Assembly: GCF_015831345.1 (NCBI RefSeq)
Contig: NZ_JADWYS010000001.1
Coordinates: 4,430,618 to 4,494,617, forward strand
Direction: 5' to 3'
DNA length: 64,000 bases
Origin: Caenimonas aquaedulcis
GTDB taxonomy: Bacteria > Pseudomonadota > Gammaproteobacteria > Burkholderiales > Burkholderiaceae_C
Shown here: positions 33,750 through 42,498 of the stretch, in pieces
How the letters are laid out: the number at the start of each line of letters is the position of its first letter
Numbering within the stretch: the stretch's first letter is position 1
Position numbers and translations under genes: made by a program
Notes under the pieces: model-generated
The model's input: the letters and a program-made list of their open reading frames with translations, nothing else
Told to the model about the DNA's origin: nothing
The model's database searches: none

Positions 33750-34223
33750 CTACTCGCCGTCCCAGTAGTCGAGCGCCTGGGACGTGCGCGTGAGGTGGCG
33801 CACCGCGCCGCTGCCGAACGCGCCGATCTTGCCCGAGTCGGGGTATTCGCAGACCTCGGCGGGCTTCATCGTGCTCACGGACACGAAGGCGAGCGGCGCA
33901 TCGGAGTCATTGATGATCTGGTGCGCGGTGTCGGCGCCGCCCGTGGGGCAGGCGATGAAATCGCCCGCACGGATCTTGCGCGTCTGCGTGCCGTAGCGCA
34001 GCAACCCCGAGCCGCTGACGATGAAGAACATTTCTTCCTCGGCGTGGTGGCTGTGGAACGGGCAACCCGTCTTGCCGGGCGGCAGGACGTCATAGGAGTA
34101 GCCGAGATCTTTGGCGCCGAGGCGCGGGCCTACGCGCGCGCTGCGCGACTCGAACTTGTCGCCCTGCTGGAAATGCTCGAGCTGCAGCTCGTCGATGTTG
34201 ATGACGCGGTCGTCGATGGACAT
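33750..34223 (-). CDS. Cupin-domain protein
   Basis: This 157-residue single cupin has the metal-site motif HSHHAEEEMFFIVSG and a second motif region AHQIINDSD. It resembles mannose-6-phosphate isomerase-like or phosphate-independent cupins that may be enzymes or binding proteins. The reaction is not assignable. It converges with a PhnB-like gene and is followed at a distance by a transglutaminase-like gene on the same strand. Confidence 0.8.
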   Translation of the reverse strand: MSIDDRVINIDELQLEHFQQGDKFESRSARVGPRLGAKDLGYSYDVLPPGKTGCPFHSHHAEEEMFFIVSGSGLLRYGTQTRKIRAGDFIACPTGGADTAHQIINDSDAPLAFVSVSTMKPAEVCEYPDSGKIGAFGSGAVRHLTRTSQALDYWDGE

Positions 34224-34250
34224 GGTGTAGCTCCTGCCGGATCGTGCATG

Positions 34251-35030
34251 TTACGCACGATCCACCTTCACCGTCATCGCGTCGATCTTCATCTCGCCGT
34301 AGTTCGAGAGGAATGCGACGTCCGCGATGTCGCGGCCGTAGGCCAGCACCACGCGGCCGCCGCGGGGCTGCTCCTGCGTGGCGTCGAAGGTGTACCAGCG
34401 CCCGCCCACGTAGGCTTCGAACCATGCGTGCAGGTCCATCGGGTCCAGCTCGTGCAGGTAGCCCACCACCACCCGCGCGGGGATGTGCAGGCTTCGGCAC
34501 AGCGCCACGCCGATGTGCGCGAAGTCGCGGCAGACGCCCGCGCGGGCGGCCATCGTCTCCAGCGCATCGGTGGATTCGCCGGAGACGCCGTAGCGGTATT
34601 CGTGGTTCTCGTGGATCCAGCGCCGTATCGCCTCGACCTCGGCGTAGCCGCTGGCCGCGTTGCCGACGGCGCGCCTCGCGTGCTCCTCCATCTTGTCGGA
34701 CGGGCAGTAGCGGCTTTGCAGCAGGTAGACCAGCGCGGCATCGGGCACCTGGTCCACGGGCGTGCGGGGCGCATCCATGTCCACCGCGAGGGTGTCCTCC
34801 GTCTCGACTTCCGAACACACGGAAATCCGTGTTTGCCCTGCCGGCACCGTGAAGCGCTGGCACAGGTTGCCGAAGGCGTCCTCGTATTCGGTGGCGGGCT
34901 GCCAGGGCGAGATCTCGTAGCGGTCCGAGATCACCCATTGCGCCTGGCCGCTGCGCGGGCGCAGCACGGCGACGGTGGGGCATGGCTGCGGGCATTGCAG
35001 CGTGAGGTCGGTCGATACGTTCAGTCTCAT
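34251..35030 (-). CDS. Transglutaminase-like cysteine peptidase domain protein
   Basis: This 259-residue protein has an N-terminal beta domain and a transglutaminase-core domain. The triad is visible as Cys in AGVCRDFAHI, His in LHAWFEAYVGG and Asp in FDATQ. Circular transglutaminase-like proteins in bacteria are often peptidases or deamidases rather than crosslinkers. There is no signal peptide. The ATG at 35030 gives the normal family N-terminus (MRLNVSTDLTLQ). Its target is unknown. Confidence 0.85.
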   Translation of the reverse strand: MRLNVSTDLTLQCPQPCPTVAVLRPRSGQAQWVISDRYEISPWQPATEYEDAFGNLCQRFTVPAGQTRISVCSEVETEDTLAVDMDAPRTPVDQVPDAALVYLLQSRYCPSDKMEEHARRAVGNAASGYAEVEAIRRWIHENHEYRYGVSGESTDALETMAARAGVCRDFAHIGVALCRSLHIPARVVVGYLHELDPMDLHAWFEAYVGGRWYTFDATQEQPRGGRVVLAYGRDIADVAFLSNYGEMKIDAMTVKVDRA

Positions 35031-35151
35031 GGTGGATCGAGTGTGCAAAAGCCCGCTGGGGCCTCCTGTCGGACAAGGGCGCTTTCGCATTGGCGGTAGG
35101 CCGCGCGGACATTCCCGCCTCCGCATGAATCGCTGGACCGGGCCGTTTTTA

Positions 35152-35439
35152 CTAGGGGGAACTTGCTCGTGTCACGCCGAATCGAGCGGCACTCCGCTCG
35201 CGCGCCTTGGCAGCCTCCACCTCGCGCGTGCGTGGCTCGGCGTTGGTAACCAGCGACTGAATCATCTTGCGCGCCGACGCGGCAACTTCTTCCACCGCGC
35301 GCTCGAAGGCCGCCTTATTCGCTTTCGACGGCACGTTGAGGCCACTGAGCTTGCGTACGAATTGCAGGGATGCATCGCGGATCTCCAGCTCCGTCGCAGG
35401 TGGTTCGAAATTGAACAGGGTCTTGATGTTCCGGCACAT
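35152..35439 (-). CDS. DUF2277 family protein
   Basis: This 95-residue protein has the DUF2277 signature start MCRNIKTLFNFEPPATE and a helical middle (DASLQFVRKLSGLNVPSKANK). It is a small cytosolic protein of unknown function found across bacteria. The ATG at 35439 is the family start. It is divergent from the GC-poorer orphan gene. Confidence 0.88.
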   Translation of the reverse strand: MCRNIKTLFNFEPPATELEIRDASLQFVRKLSGLNVPSKANKAAFERAVEEVAASARKMIQSLVTNAEPRTREVEAAKARERSAARFGVTRASSP

Positions 35440-35501
35440 GGTTGTGTTTCCTGCATACGTTGATGTCGTCATACTATCGTCATCAAAGGAGGTATGGGTG
35501 C

Positions 35502-36551
35502 ATGCGATCGTTCGGCTTTTGGGTTCGTTCCAGTTTGCTGCTGATGTACTTTGTACCCCAGTGCGCCGGCGCTCAAGGCGCGGGGTCGTGGGGCGGGGCC
35601 AAGGATCTCGCCCAATTAGCCATTGCTCTGGGGGTGCTGGTATTCGTTGTATGGGCAATTGTGGTTTGGCTTGTCATAGGTCGCTTCGTACAGGAGGGCA
35701 GAAAGCGCTTGGTATTTACTTTGTTGATCGCGTGCTCCCCAATCGTATATCTGGGAGTCACGAGCAAGCTCTACAACGACGGCCTCGAGGAACTGGCTCA
35801 AACGGAGAGAGATGTGCGTGATCAGGCGGCGCGATACTTGGTGAAGAATTGTCCTGTTCAGCGCAAGATGACCACGCCCATTGCGCTGCCGTCAGGAGTG
35901 GGGATCTATGTGAGCAGCAGCGGCGATGCTTCACCTGAGATCGCGAATATTCCCGCCCCTCCCGCGTCAACGAGGAAGTCGCAGCGCCAGATCGAGCGAT
36001 ATGGAGTGACCTATCCGCATTTAAGCGATGGGCCCCAGTTTCGAAGCCCCCTCTATTGGACTCGTTCGGCATACCCAGACGGCGTGCTGGCCGGGGGGGC
36101 AGGGTTCGTGGAATTTTGGGACCCGTATAAAAAACTTCGTATGAGGAAGGCTTCCTTTCGGTGGTGGAAAGAAAACACGCCACCACTCGAATTCGCAAAT
36201 CTCATGGAGCCTTACCACGGTGGGATCTACCTGCGGCCCGAATCGACGGTGACCTTTCCGGCGGGCAGGTTGCAATCAACCCATAGGCTCGACATTCGCG
36301 ATGTGTCCACCTTGGAAGATCGGCAGCATTGGGTAGCACGTGGCCGCATCAGTCTAGTGAAAGAGGCAGACAAGGAACTGGTGGCGGAGTATGTGGGACT
36401 TTCGGCAGCGCAGTCGATCATTTCTGCTGGATATGGATATTGGTGGGAGCAGGTCAGAATGTGCGACGGTCCCGAGTCCAACTATCTGGAGCGTGGTCGC
36501 TGGAACGCCACGCAATTCTTTTTCAAGGAAATTGCGAGAGTCTCGCAGTAG
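35502..36551 (+). CDS. GC-poorer orphan membrane protein
   Basis: This 349-residue protein has a likely signal or anchor (SSLLLMYFVPQCAGA), then two hydrophobic segments (about 30-60 and 70-90). A polar soluble domain rich in Trp, Tyr and Arg follows. No known family is recognised. Codon third positions are visibly less G/C-rich than in the neighbours (for example ggtatttactttgttgatc), which suggests recent acquisition. The ATG at 35502 is backed by a strong ribosome site (aaggagg) 9 bases before it. The gene sits between a divergent DUF2277 gene and a metallo-hydrolase gene. Confidence 0.6.
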   Translation: MRSFGFWVRSSLLLMYFVPQCAGAQGAGSWGGAKDLAQLAIALGVLVFVVWAIVVWLVIGRFVQEGRKRLVFTLLIACSPIVYLGVTSKLYNDGLEELAQTERDVRDQAARYLVKNCPVQRKMTTPIALPSGVGIYVSSSGDASPEIANIPAPPASTRKSQRQIERYGVTYPHLSDGPQFRSPLYWTRSAYPDGVLAGGAGFVEFWDPYKKLRMRKASFRWWKENTPPLEFANLMEPYHGGIYLRPESTVTFPAGRLQSTHRLDIRDVSTLEDRQHWVARGRISLVKEADKELVAEYVGLSAAQSIISAGYGYWWEQVRMCDGPESNYLERGRWNATQFFFKEIARVSQ

Positions 36552-36577
36552 GATGGGCATCGAACAAGGAGTTTCGG

Positions 36578-37681
36578 ATGAGCCTCTTGAAACGAGCAAT
36601 TTTCATCTTGCTCCTAACCGCAGCGTTGCTCGCCGCTCTTGCCTGGGCCACCTTCCAGCTCCCCGTCTTTGGAGGCGCACCTGACGCCCGCCTGCTCGAA
36701 CGCATTCACGCCTCCAAACAATTCCACGCCGGCCGCTTCGAAAACACGCCGCCCTACGTGAGCCAACTCACCTTGTCGGGCGAACTCAAGTCCTACCTGG
36801 GCGACGAGGTCCGCGAGCCGCAATTCGAAGTTCCGGTGCAGCGCATGACCGCTGCGGAACTCGCGCGCCCCGTCGCGCCCGGCCTGCGCGCGTGGTGGCT
36901 CGGTCACGCGAGCGTGCTGCTGGAGATCGACGGCGTGCGGATCATGACCGACCCGGTGCTCTCCAAGCGCGTGTCGCCGTTCCAGTTCGTCGGACCCGCG
37001 CGGCTGCATCCGCCACCGCTCGCGTTAAGCGAGCTGAAGAACGTCGACGCCGTGGTGATCTCGCACGATCACTTTGACCATCTCGACATGGACACGATCC
37101 GAGCGCTGGCCGCCGGCGGCACGCACTTCTACGTGGGCCTGGGCATCGGCGCGCACCTCGCGAAGTGGGGCGTCCCCGCCGCGCAGATCCACGACATGGA
37201 CTGGTGGGACAAGGCGGAGGTGCGCGGCGTCACGATCCATTGCGCGCCGGCACGCCACTATTCGGGGCGCAAGAGCATGGACAACTCCACGCTGTGGTCC
37301 TCGTGGATGGTGAAGGGTCCGGAGCACTCGGCGTACTTCAGCGGGGATACCGGCTACACGGCGCACTTCGAGCAGATCCGCGAGCGGCTGGGTTCGCCGC
37401 AACTCGCGTTGCTCAAGATCGGGGCGTACGGCGCCTGGGAGAACATCCACATGACGCCGGAATCGGCCGTGCTCGCATCGAAGGACCTGGGCGCGCAGAC
37501 GATGCTGCCCGTGCACTGGGCGACGTTCAACCTCGCGTATCACGCGTGGGAGGAGCCGATCGTTCGCGCCGTCGCGGCCGCGAAGGCGCAGGGCGTGCAG
37601 ATCGTCACGCCCAGGCCGGGCGAGAAGTTCGAGATGGGCCGGCCCTTCGAGAGCCGCGCCTGGTATCTCAAGGGAGCGTGA
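36578..37681 (+). CDS. MBL-fold metallo-hydrolase, NAPE-PLD/UlaG-like
   Basis: This 367-residue protein has an N-terminal membrane anchor (about 4-26) and a metallo-beta-lactamase fold. Zinc ligands are seen in SHDHFDHLD (about 160-170), with further His in CAPARHYSGR, Asp in YFSGDTGY and His in LPVHWATF. The arrangement matches the NAPE-hydrolysing phospholipase D-like and UlaG-like group. The anchor places the catalytic domain on the periplasmic side or in a membrane-tethered form. Substrate unknown. A terminator-like hairpin follows its stop. Confidence 0.88.
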   Translation: MSLLKRAIFILLLTAALLAALAWATFQLPVFGGAPDARLLERIHASKQFHAGRFENTPPYVSQLTLSGELKSYLGDEVREPQFEVPVQRMTAAELARPVAPGLRAWWLGHASVLLEIDGVRIMTDPVLSKRVSPFQFVGPARLHPPPLALSELKNVDAVVISHDHFDHLDMDTIRALAAGGTHFYVGLGIGAHLAKWGVPAAQIHDMDWWDKAEVRGVTIHCAPARHYSGRKSMDNSTLWSSWMVKGPEHSAYFSGDTGYTAHFEQIRERLGSPQLALLKIGAYGAWENIHMTPESAVLASKDLGAQTMLPVHWATFNLAYHAWEEPIVRAVAAAKAQGVQIVTPRPGEKFEMGRPFESRAWYLKGA

Positions 37682-37696
37682 GACGACTCAGGCCGT

Positions 37697-38098
37697 TCAG
37701 GCCGTCGCGGCCTGCTTTTGCACCGGCGTTTCCGTGTGCATGACGCATTGCCAGCGGCCGTCCTTGCGCACCCACGTCGACGAGTCGTGCATCTCCTGCA
37801 CGTTCTTCTGGTTCTTGCCGCGCGGCGACATGGTCTGCTTGACGCCATAGGTGAGGATCGCGGTGTCCGGCCCGGCGAGCACGACTTCCATGTCCGAGAA
37901 CTCGTAGGCCGTGACGACCTGGGTGCCCTGCGTCGCCATCTTTCGGTAGGCGGCGTGATCGAACTTCATCGCGCCATGCGCGCTGACCATCAGCGCGGGT
38001 TCCGCGAGCAGTTGCGTGGCCGTGTCGGCGTCCTGTGCGACGAGCGATTGCCAGAAGCGCTCTTCCAGCTTGATGAGTTCCTGTTCGGTCGATGCCAT
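37697..38098 (-). CDS. SnoaL/DUF4440-like NTF2-fold protein
   Basis: This 133-residue protein fits the NTF2-like/DUF4440 fold: a long N-terminal helix (EQELIKLEERFWQSLVAQDADTA), then beta strands ending SSTWVRKDGRWQCVMHTETP. Members are small enzymes or ligand binders with little shared chemistry. The ATG at 38098 follows a ribosome site (gaagga-type on the minus strand). It converges with the metallo-hydrolase gene, whose terminator overlaps its 3' end. Confidence 0.8.
   Translation of the reverse strand: MASTEQELIKLEERFWQSLVAQDADTATQLLAEPALMVSAHGAMKFDHAAYRKMATQGTQVVTAYEFSDMEVVLAGPDTAILTYGVKQTMSPRGKNQKNVQEMHDSSTWVRKDGRWQCVMHTETPVQKQAATA
37698..37719 (+). terminator. Intrinsic terminator-like hairpin after the MBL gene
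   Basis: Stem caggcc / ggcctg with a 5-nt loop is followed by a short T-run (cttttg), 17 bases after the stop of the metallo-hydrolase gene. It lies inside the last codons of the convergent gene, so it may serve that strand poorly. Confidence 0.5.
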
Positions 38099-38225
38099 GG
38101 GGTTCTCCTTCGAGGGGCAATCCTCCATTGGCCCACGCCCGCGGCAGCTCGTCATGGGAGGGTGGAGCAAAGCGCTGTGCGGCGCGTCCTACATGCGGGT
38201 TTGCGGGGGTGGGCGGGAAGTCGCG

Positions 38226-39077
38226 CTAGCGCGGCGCGGGTTGCATGCGCAGGCGCCGCGCGGCGTCTTCCGCGCGGGCGTCGTCCACTTCGCGCAGCAC
38301 CCCGCCCAGGTCCACCGCGCGTTCTTCGCGGGTGAAGGCGCCCGTCAGCACCGTCTCCGTGGACAGCAACCCGCGCTGGAACAGGTCCCAGATTTCCGCG
38401 CCGAAGTTCGTGCGCAGCAGCTCGGGCGCGAAGCGGCCGAAGAAGTTGCGCAGGTTGCCCACGTCGCGCAGCAGCATGCGTTGCGCGTGGTTGTTGCCCG
38501 CCGCGTCCACCGCCTGCGGCAGGTCGATGATCACCGGCCCGTCGGCGCCGAGCAGCACGTTGAATTCGGAGAGGTCGCCGTGGATCACGCCGGCGCAGAG
38601 CATGCGCACGACCTCGCGCAGCAGGAAGGCGTGGTGCGTACGCGCTTCGTCGGCCGTGAGCTCGACGTCGTTGATGCGCGGCGCGGCGTCGCCCTGTGCG
38701 TCGGTCACGAGTTCCATCAGCAGCACGCCGTCGTGGAAGTTGTAGGGCGTGGGCACGCGCACGCCCGCGGCCGCCAGGCGATACAGGGCATTGACTTCCG
38801 CGCTCTGCCAGGCGGCCTCCTGGGCCTGCCGCCCGAACTTCGTGCCCTTGGCCATCGCGCGGGCCTGCCGCGTGTTCTTGACCTTGCGGTTCTCGGTGTA
38901 GTCCACGGCCTGGCGGAAGCTGCGGTTGGTCGCTTCCTTGTAGACCTTGGCGCAGCGTGTCTCGTCGCCGCAGCGCACCACGTAGGCCAGCGCTTCCTTG
39001 CCGCTCATGAGCTGGCGCACGACGGTGTCGATGAGGCCCTCGTCGACGAGGGATTGCAGGCGCGGCGGTGTCTTCAT
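38226..39077 (-). CDS. RIO1-like serine/threonine kinase
   Basis: This 283-residue cytosolic RIO-fold protein has an N-terminal nucleotide-binding region (SGKEALAYVVRCGDETRCAKVYK), with the conserved ATP lysine in AKVYK. The catalytic loop GVIHGDLSEFN has its Asp, and the metal-binding strand reads VIIDLPQAVD. Bacterial RIO kinases of this type (PA4780-like) are small protein kinases. The substrate is unknown, and the archaeal/eukaryotic ribosome-maturation role should not be assumed. Confidence 0.9.
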   Translation of the reverse strand: MKTPPRLQSLVDEGLIDTVVRQLMSGKEALAYVVRCGDETRCAKVYKEATNRSFRQAVDYTENRKVKNTRQARAMAKGTKFGRQAQEAAWQSAEVNALYRLAAAGVRVPTPYNFHDGVLLMELVTDAQGDAAPRINDVELTADEARTHHAFLLREVVRMLCAGVIHGDLSEFNVLLGADGPVIIDLPQAVDAAGNNHAQRMLLRDVGNLRNFFGRFAPELLRTNFGAEIWDLFQRGLLSTETVLTGAFTREERAVDLGGVLREVDDARAEDAARRLRMQPAPR

Positions 39078-39117
39078 GCGCCATTGTCGTCGCCAATGCG
39101 CAGGGGGGCGGGACGGG

Positions 39118-40242
39118 CTAGAAACTCAGGAGTGATTTCGGGCTGATGCTCAGGTTGATCGAGGAGCCATATTCGTCCCCGGAATTGTCGACGCGCCGTT
39201 GCTTCCCGGCACGCAGGCTCAACCAGGTTCCTTCCGCGATCTTCATGTCGAGGCCCAGCGCCTGTTTGTAAGTCCAGTCCGCGGCGGTGGGAGCGCGCGT
39301 TCTGGCATTGCTGAGTTGCGCGATCGCCCGCAGGCGTTCGGAGCCGATGGCCAGCGTGCCGATCACCAGGTTGCTCGATTGGCGGTCGGGAAGGGCATTG
39401 GCCATGGTCTCTTCGGTGGGTGCATCCCATGTCCGCTTGAAGGCGCCCGTGAGCGCGCCTGCGGTCTTCGCGTCCGCGTCACCGAAGCCCCAGGTCGCGC
39501 CGATGACAAGCGCGCGGCCCAGACTCCTGTATCCGGTGCCGGGCGAGCTGTATTCGCCGGCGACGACCGAGCCCCACGCGCGCGACGCGTTCCAGCGCGC
39601 GGACTTCGTGACCTTCTCTCGGCACTGCTGCGCACGGTCGTCCATTACTTTCTTCTCGGCATCGGTCACCTGGGTCATCCCGGTCTGCGGCGTGTCGGTC
39701 GGCTTGGACGGCGGAATCAGGACGCAGGGATCGTTGTCGGCGGGCGCCCGGCCGGCTGCCTCGAGCGCGTCCCAATACATCACCAGGGGATCGTCCTTGT
39801 GGGGAAGAAAGTAGAAGCTGGTCTCGATGGCCACCGCGCGCCGGTGGTGCGCCACGCCCTTGACCTCGGCGCTTCCCTGCGCATAGCTGAACGCGGTTCC
39901 CCCCCACGCCCGGGCGATGGCATGGTTGTTGTAGGTGCTGACGTTGAGGGGCAGCAAGGATGTGCGTGCCGGCGTCAACGAGAGGCCGAATGCTTGCTTG
40001 TTGCCCAGGGGCTTGAGTGCGAGCGTGAAATCGCGCGGATGCTGGACCACGAGCGTCTGGTCGGCCGACACGCCAAGCATGTCCATGGCGGACACTGCGC
40101 CCGGCGCGGCGTCGATCGAGAACTTCGACAGTTCGCTGTCGCCCTTCTTGCTGTCGAACAGCTGTGTCGTGCCGTCGGCCGCGCCGGCGGGCGCGATCCA
40201 GAATGCGGCCGCGGCGGCGAATACCGTAGGGATGGTTCGCAT
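39118..40242 (-). CDS. Unrecognised secreted protein, possibly outer-membrane
   Basis: This 374-residue protein has a signal peptide (MRTIPTVFAAAAAFWIAPAGA). The mature part has alternating polar and hydrophobic strands and a C-terminal segment (GSSINLSISPKSLLSF) ending in Phe, as outer-membrane barrels do. A disulfide is possible between the Cys of NDPCVL and QQCREK. No family is recognised. It follows the small unrecognised gene at 40251-40604 by 8 bases, so both probably form one operon. A porin-like or beta-barrel role is only an inference from the ending. Confidence 0.6.
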   Translation of the reverse strand: MRTIPTVFAAAAAFWIAPAGAADGTTQLFDSKKGDSELSKFSIDAAPGAVSAMDMLGVSADQTLVVQHPRDFTLALKPLGNKQAFGLSLTPARTSLLPLNVSTYNNHAIARAWGGTAFSYAQGSAEVKGVAHHRRAVAIETSFYFLPHKDDPLVMYWDALEAAGRAPADNDPCVLIPPSKPTDTPQTGMTQVTDAEKKVMDDRAQQCREKVTKSARWNASRAWGSVVAGEYSSPGTGYRSLGRALVIGATWGFGDADAKTAGALTGAFKRTWDAPTEETMANALPDRQSSNLVIGTLAIGSERLRAIAQLSNARTRAPTAADWTYKQALGLDMKIAEGTWLSLRAGKQRRVDNSGDEYGSSINLSISPKSLLSF

Positions 40243-40250
40243 GGCGGGCC

Positions 40251-40604
40251 TCACTGGACTTGCAGGATGAACTGGTTCTTGTACGCCTGCGAGTCGTGCG
40301 CGTCCGATGTCGTGTTGACATCGCCGTGCGCTGCGCCGACCGACTTGTTGGCCACCTGGATATCGAAGTCGAAGACGCCGTTGACGGACTCTTCGACCCG
40401 GCAGGTGAGGACGCACGTGTATTGGCCGGGCTGCAGGCTGGCTTGCTGCTTTTCCAGCGCCTGGGTGACCTGTTGCAGCAGGTTGCTGCCCGCCGCCTTC
40501 CAGCCGTTCGGGGTGGCCTCCCAGAAATCCAGGCGGGCGGTGATGATGGTTCCACCGCTCCTGGCAAGCGAAAGTTGAACGGGTGCTTTTGCAGTGATCA
40601 GCAT
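40251..40604 (-). CDS. Unrecognised 117-residue beta-rich protein
   Basis: The product has a mixed strand pattern with two Cys close together (YTCVLTCRV) and no evident signal peptide, so it may be cytosolic or exported by another route. It precedes the secreted 374-residue protein by 8 bases. No known family is recognised, but the operon arrangement suggests a joint role. Confidence 0.55.
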   Translation of the reverse strand: MLITAKAPVQLSLARSGGTIITARLDFWEATPNGWKAAGSNLLQQVTQALEKQQASLQPGQYTCVLTCRVEESVNGVFDFDIQVANKSVGAAHGDVNTTSDAHDSQAYKNQFILQVQ

Positions 40605-40696
40605 GATGGGTTCCTCCGTGGGGCGGAATTCTCATGTCTGCCGTTCTTTGACGCATCCTCCAATCTGAGGAGATACCGCGAATACACGAACGCCGG

Positions 40697-41602
40697 CTAT
40701 GCCTCCCCCGGAAACCGCAACTGCCGCGCGCTGCAAAGAAACCGTTCCCCGCCGGTGACCGGGTCACGAAACGCGATGCTCTGCGCGAGCAGGCGCAAGG
40801 GGTTGGACGTGTCGTCCGTGCCCACGGGCAACAAGTTCGGATAGATGCGGTCCCCGAGGATCGGCAGGCCGAGCGCGGCCATGTGCACGCGCAGCTGGTG
40901 GCGCTTGCCGCTCGCGGGGCGCAACCGGTAGCGGGCCCACGCGCCGCGCGCTTCCACGCACTCGATCCCGGTGTGCGCATTGGGTTCGAGCCCTTCGGCG
41001 GGATCGGCCTCGCGCATCGTCATGAAGTGATCGCCCTCGACCAGCGTGTTGCTGCGCGTCAGCGGGAACGCGTATCGCGTCGTGGCGGGCGCGATCGCCT
41101 CGTACACCTTGGCCACCTTGCGCGCCGCAAAGAGCGCCTGGTAGCCCGCGCAGATCGACGGATGCTTCGCAAACAGCACCACGCCGGCCGTCTCTCGGTC
41201 GATACGGTGGATCGGGGTCAGCGCCGGGGCGGCGAGTGCGCGGCGCAGGCGGACCAGCAGGGTTTCCTGCAGGTACGGCCCCGAGGGCGTGACGGGCAGG
41301 AAATGCGGCTTGTCCGCGACGACGAGCAGTTCGTCCTCGAACAGGATGTCGGCCTGCGCGGCATTGGGCGCCTCGTGGGGCACGGTGCGGTAGTAGTACA
41401 GCTTGCCGTGCGGCACGTAGGCCTGCCGAGGTGCGACGGCACGGCCGGCGGCATCGACGACGTCGCCGCTTCGCATGCGCGCGACCCAGTCGTCCGCGCT
41501 CACGCCCGGGAAGCGCTCCACCAGGAAGTCCAGCATGCTGGTCCATGGGCCCGCGGGCAGCGACACCTGGCTCGCGCCGACGCCGTCGCGGGGCGCGAGC
41601 AT
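40697..41602 (-). CDS. RluA-family pseudouridine synthase
   Basis: This 301-residue protein has an N-terminal S4-like part (FPGVSADDWVARMRSGDVVD) and a catalytic domain. The active Asp lies in HRIDRETAGV, where most relatives have HRLDxxTSG. The C-terminal RNA-binding motif KRHQLRVHMAALG follows. It makes pseudouridine in rRNA or tRNA, and the exact site cannot be assigned. The ATG at 41602 sits two bases after the stop of the trhO gene, so the two RNA-modification genes are probably cotranscribed. Confidence 0.9.
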   Translation of the reverse strand: MLAPRDGVGASQVSLPAGPWTSMLDFLVERFPGVSADDWVARMRSGDVVDAAGRAVAPRQAYVPHGKLYYYRTVPHEAPNAAQADILFEDELLVVADKPHFLPVTPSGPYLQETLLVRLRRALAAPALTPIHRIDRETAGVVLFAKHPSICAGYQALFAARKVAKVYEAIAPATTRYAFPLTRSNTLVEGDHFMTMREADPAEGLEPNAHTGIECVEARGAWARYRLRPASGKRHQLRVHMAALGLPILGDRIYPNLLPVGTDDTSNPLRLLAQSIAFRDPVTGGERFLCSARQLRFPGEA

Positions 41603-41604
41603 GG

Positions 41605-42456
41605 CTAGTCCTGCCCCGACTCGTCCAGCCGGCGCGCGCGCTGCAGGCGCCATGCGTCGTCGCCTTCGGGGTGGTAGACGTCGTCCAGCGTCGTCGCCGT
41701 TTCCCGCAGGTGCGTGTCGAGCGCGACGCGGTTGTCGAAGACGAAGCACTCGCCCTTCCACTCGCGCTGCGCGTCCGGCATTTCCTGGAAGTAGTTGAGG
41801 ATGCCGCCTTCGAGCTGGTAGACGGGCACGTCCATGTCCCGCATCCACGCGCTGGTTTTCTCGCAGCGGATGCCGCCGGTGCAGTACATCGCGATCCGCT
41901 TGCCCTGCGCCTTCCATTCGTCGACGTGGGCGCGCACGTAGGCGGGAAAGTCGCGGAAGTTCGTCACCTGCGGATCGATCGCGCCTTCGAAATGGCCGAG
42001 GCGGTATTCGAAGCTGTTGCGGTTGTCCAGCAGCACGACGTCGGGTTCGTGGATGAGTTTCGCCCAATCGCGCGGGCTCACGTTGATGCCCGTCTGGCGC
42101 GCATCCACGCCCTCCACGCCGAGCGGCACGATCTCCTTCTTCACGTGCACCTTCAGCTTCGCGAAGGGTCGCGTCGCGCAGGCGCTGCGCTTGAAGGGCA
42201 TGCCCGTGAAGGCGCCGCCGAACACGGCGTCGTGTTGCAGCGCCTCTTCCACGTACCTCACCGCGGCGGGCGTGCCCGCGAGCATGCCGTTGATGCCCTC
42301 CGTCGCCACGAGGATGCTGCCGGTGATGCCTGCCGCGGGGCCCCGCGCGAGCAACGCACGCAAGGAATCGGCCACGGATTCGGGTTCGGGCAGCGGCGTG
42401 AAGCGGTAGAACGCCGTGTGGGTGAGCGGGGCGGTGGCGCCGAGCGGCATGGACAT
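41605..42456 (-). CDS. trhO: tRNA uridine(34) hydroxylase, rhodanese-type
   Basis: This protein of about 283 residues has an N-terminal ferredoxin-like domain (YRFTPLPEPESVADSLRALL) and a rhodanese domain. The catalytic Cys is in CTGGIRCEK. The pattern GHFEGAIDPQVTNFRDFP is diagnostic for the YceA/TrhO family, which uses O2 to hydroxylate U34 of tRNA. The start at 42456 (an ATG five codons after 42471) is chosen; the two cannot be separated firmly. It stands just upstream of an RluA-like gene, giving a small RNA-modification operon. Confidence 0.88.
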   Translation of the reverse strand: MSMPLGATAPLTHTAFYRFTPLPEPESVADSLRALLARGPAAGITGSILVATEGINGMLAGTPAAVRYVEEALQHDAVFGGAFTGMPFKRSACATRPFAKLKVHVKKEIVPLGVEGVDARQTGINVSPRDWAKLIHEPDVVLLDNRNSFEYRLGHFEGAIDPQVTNFRDFPAYVRAHVDEWKAQGKRIAMYCTGGIRCEKTSAWMRDMDVPVYQLEGGILNYFQEMPDAQREWKGECFVFDNRVALDTHLRETATTLDDVYHPEGDDAWRLQRARRLDESGQD

Positions 42457-42498
42457 GCCCCATTTTCCCACGCGGCAACACCCCGCATGGGCGCCCGC

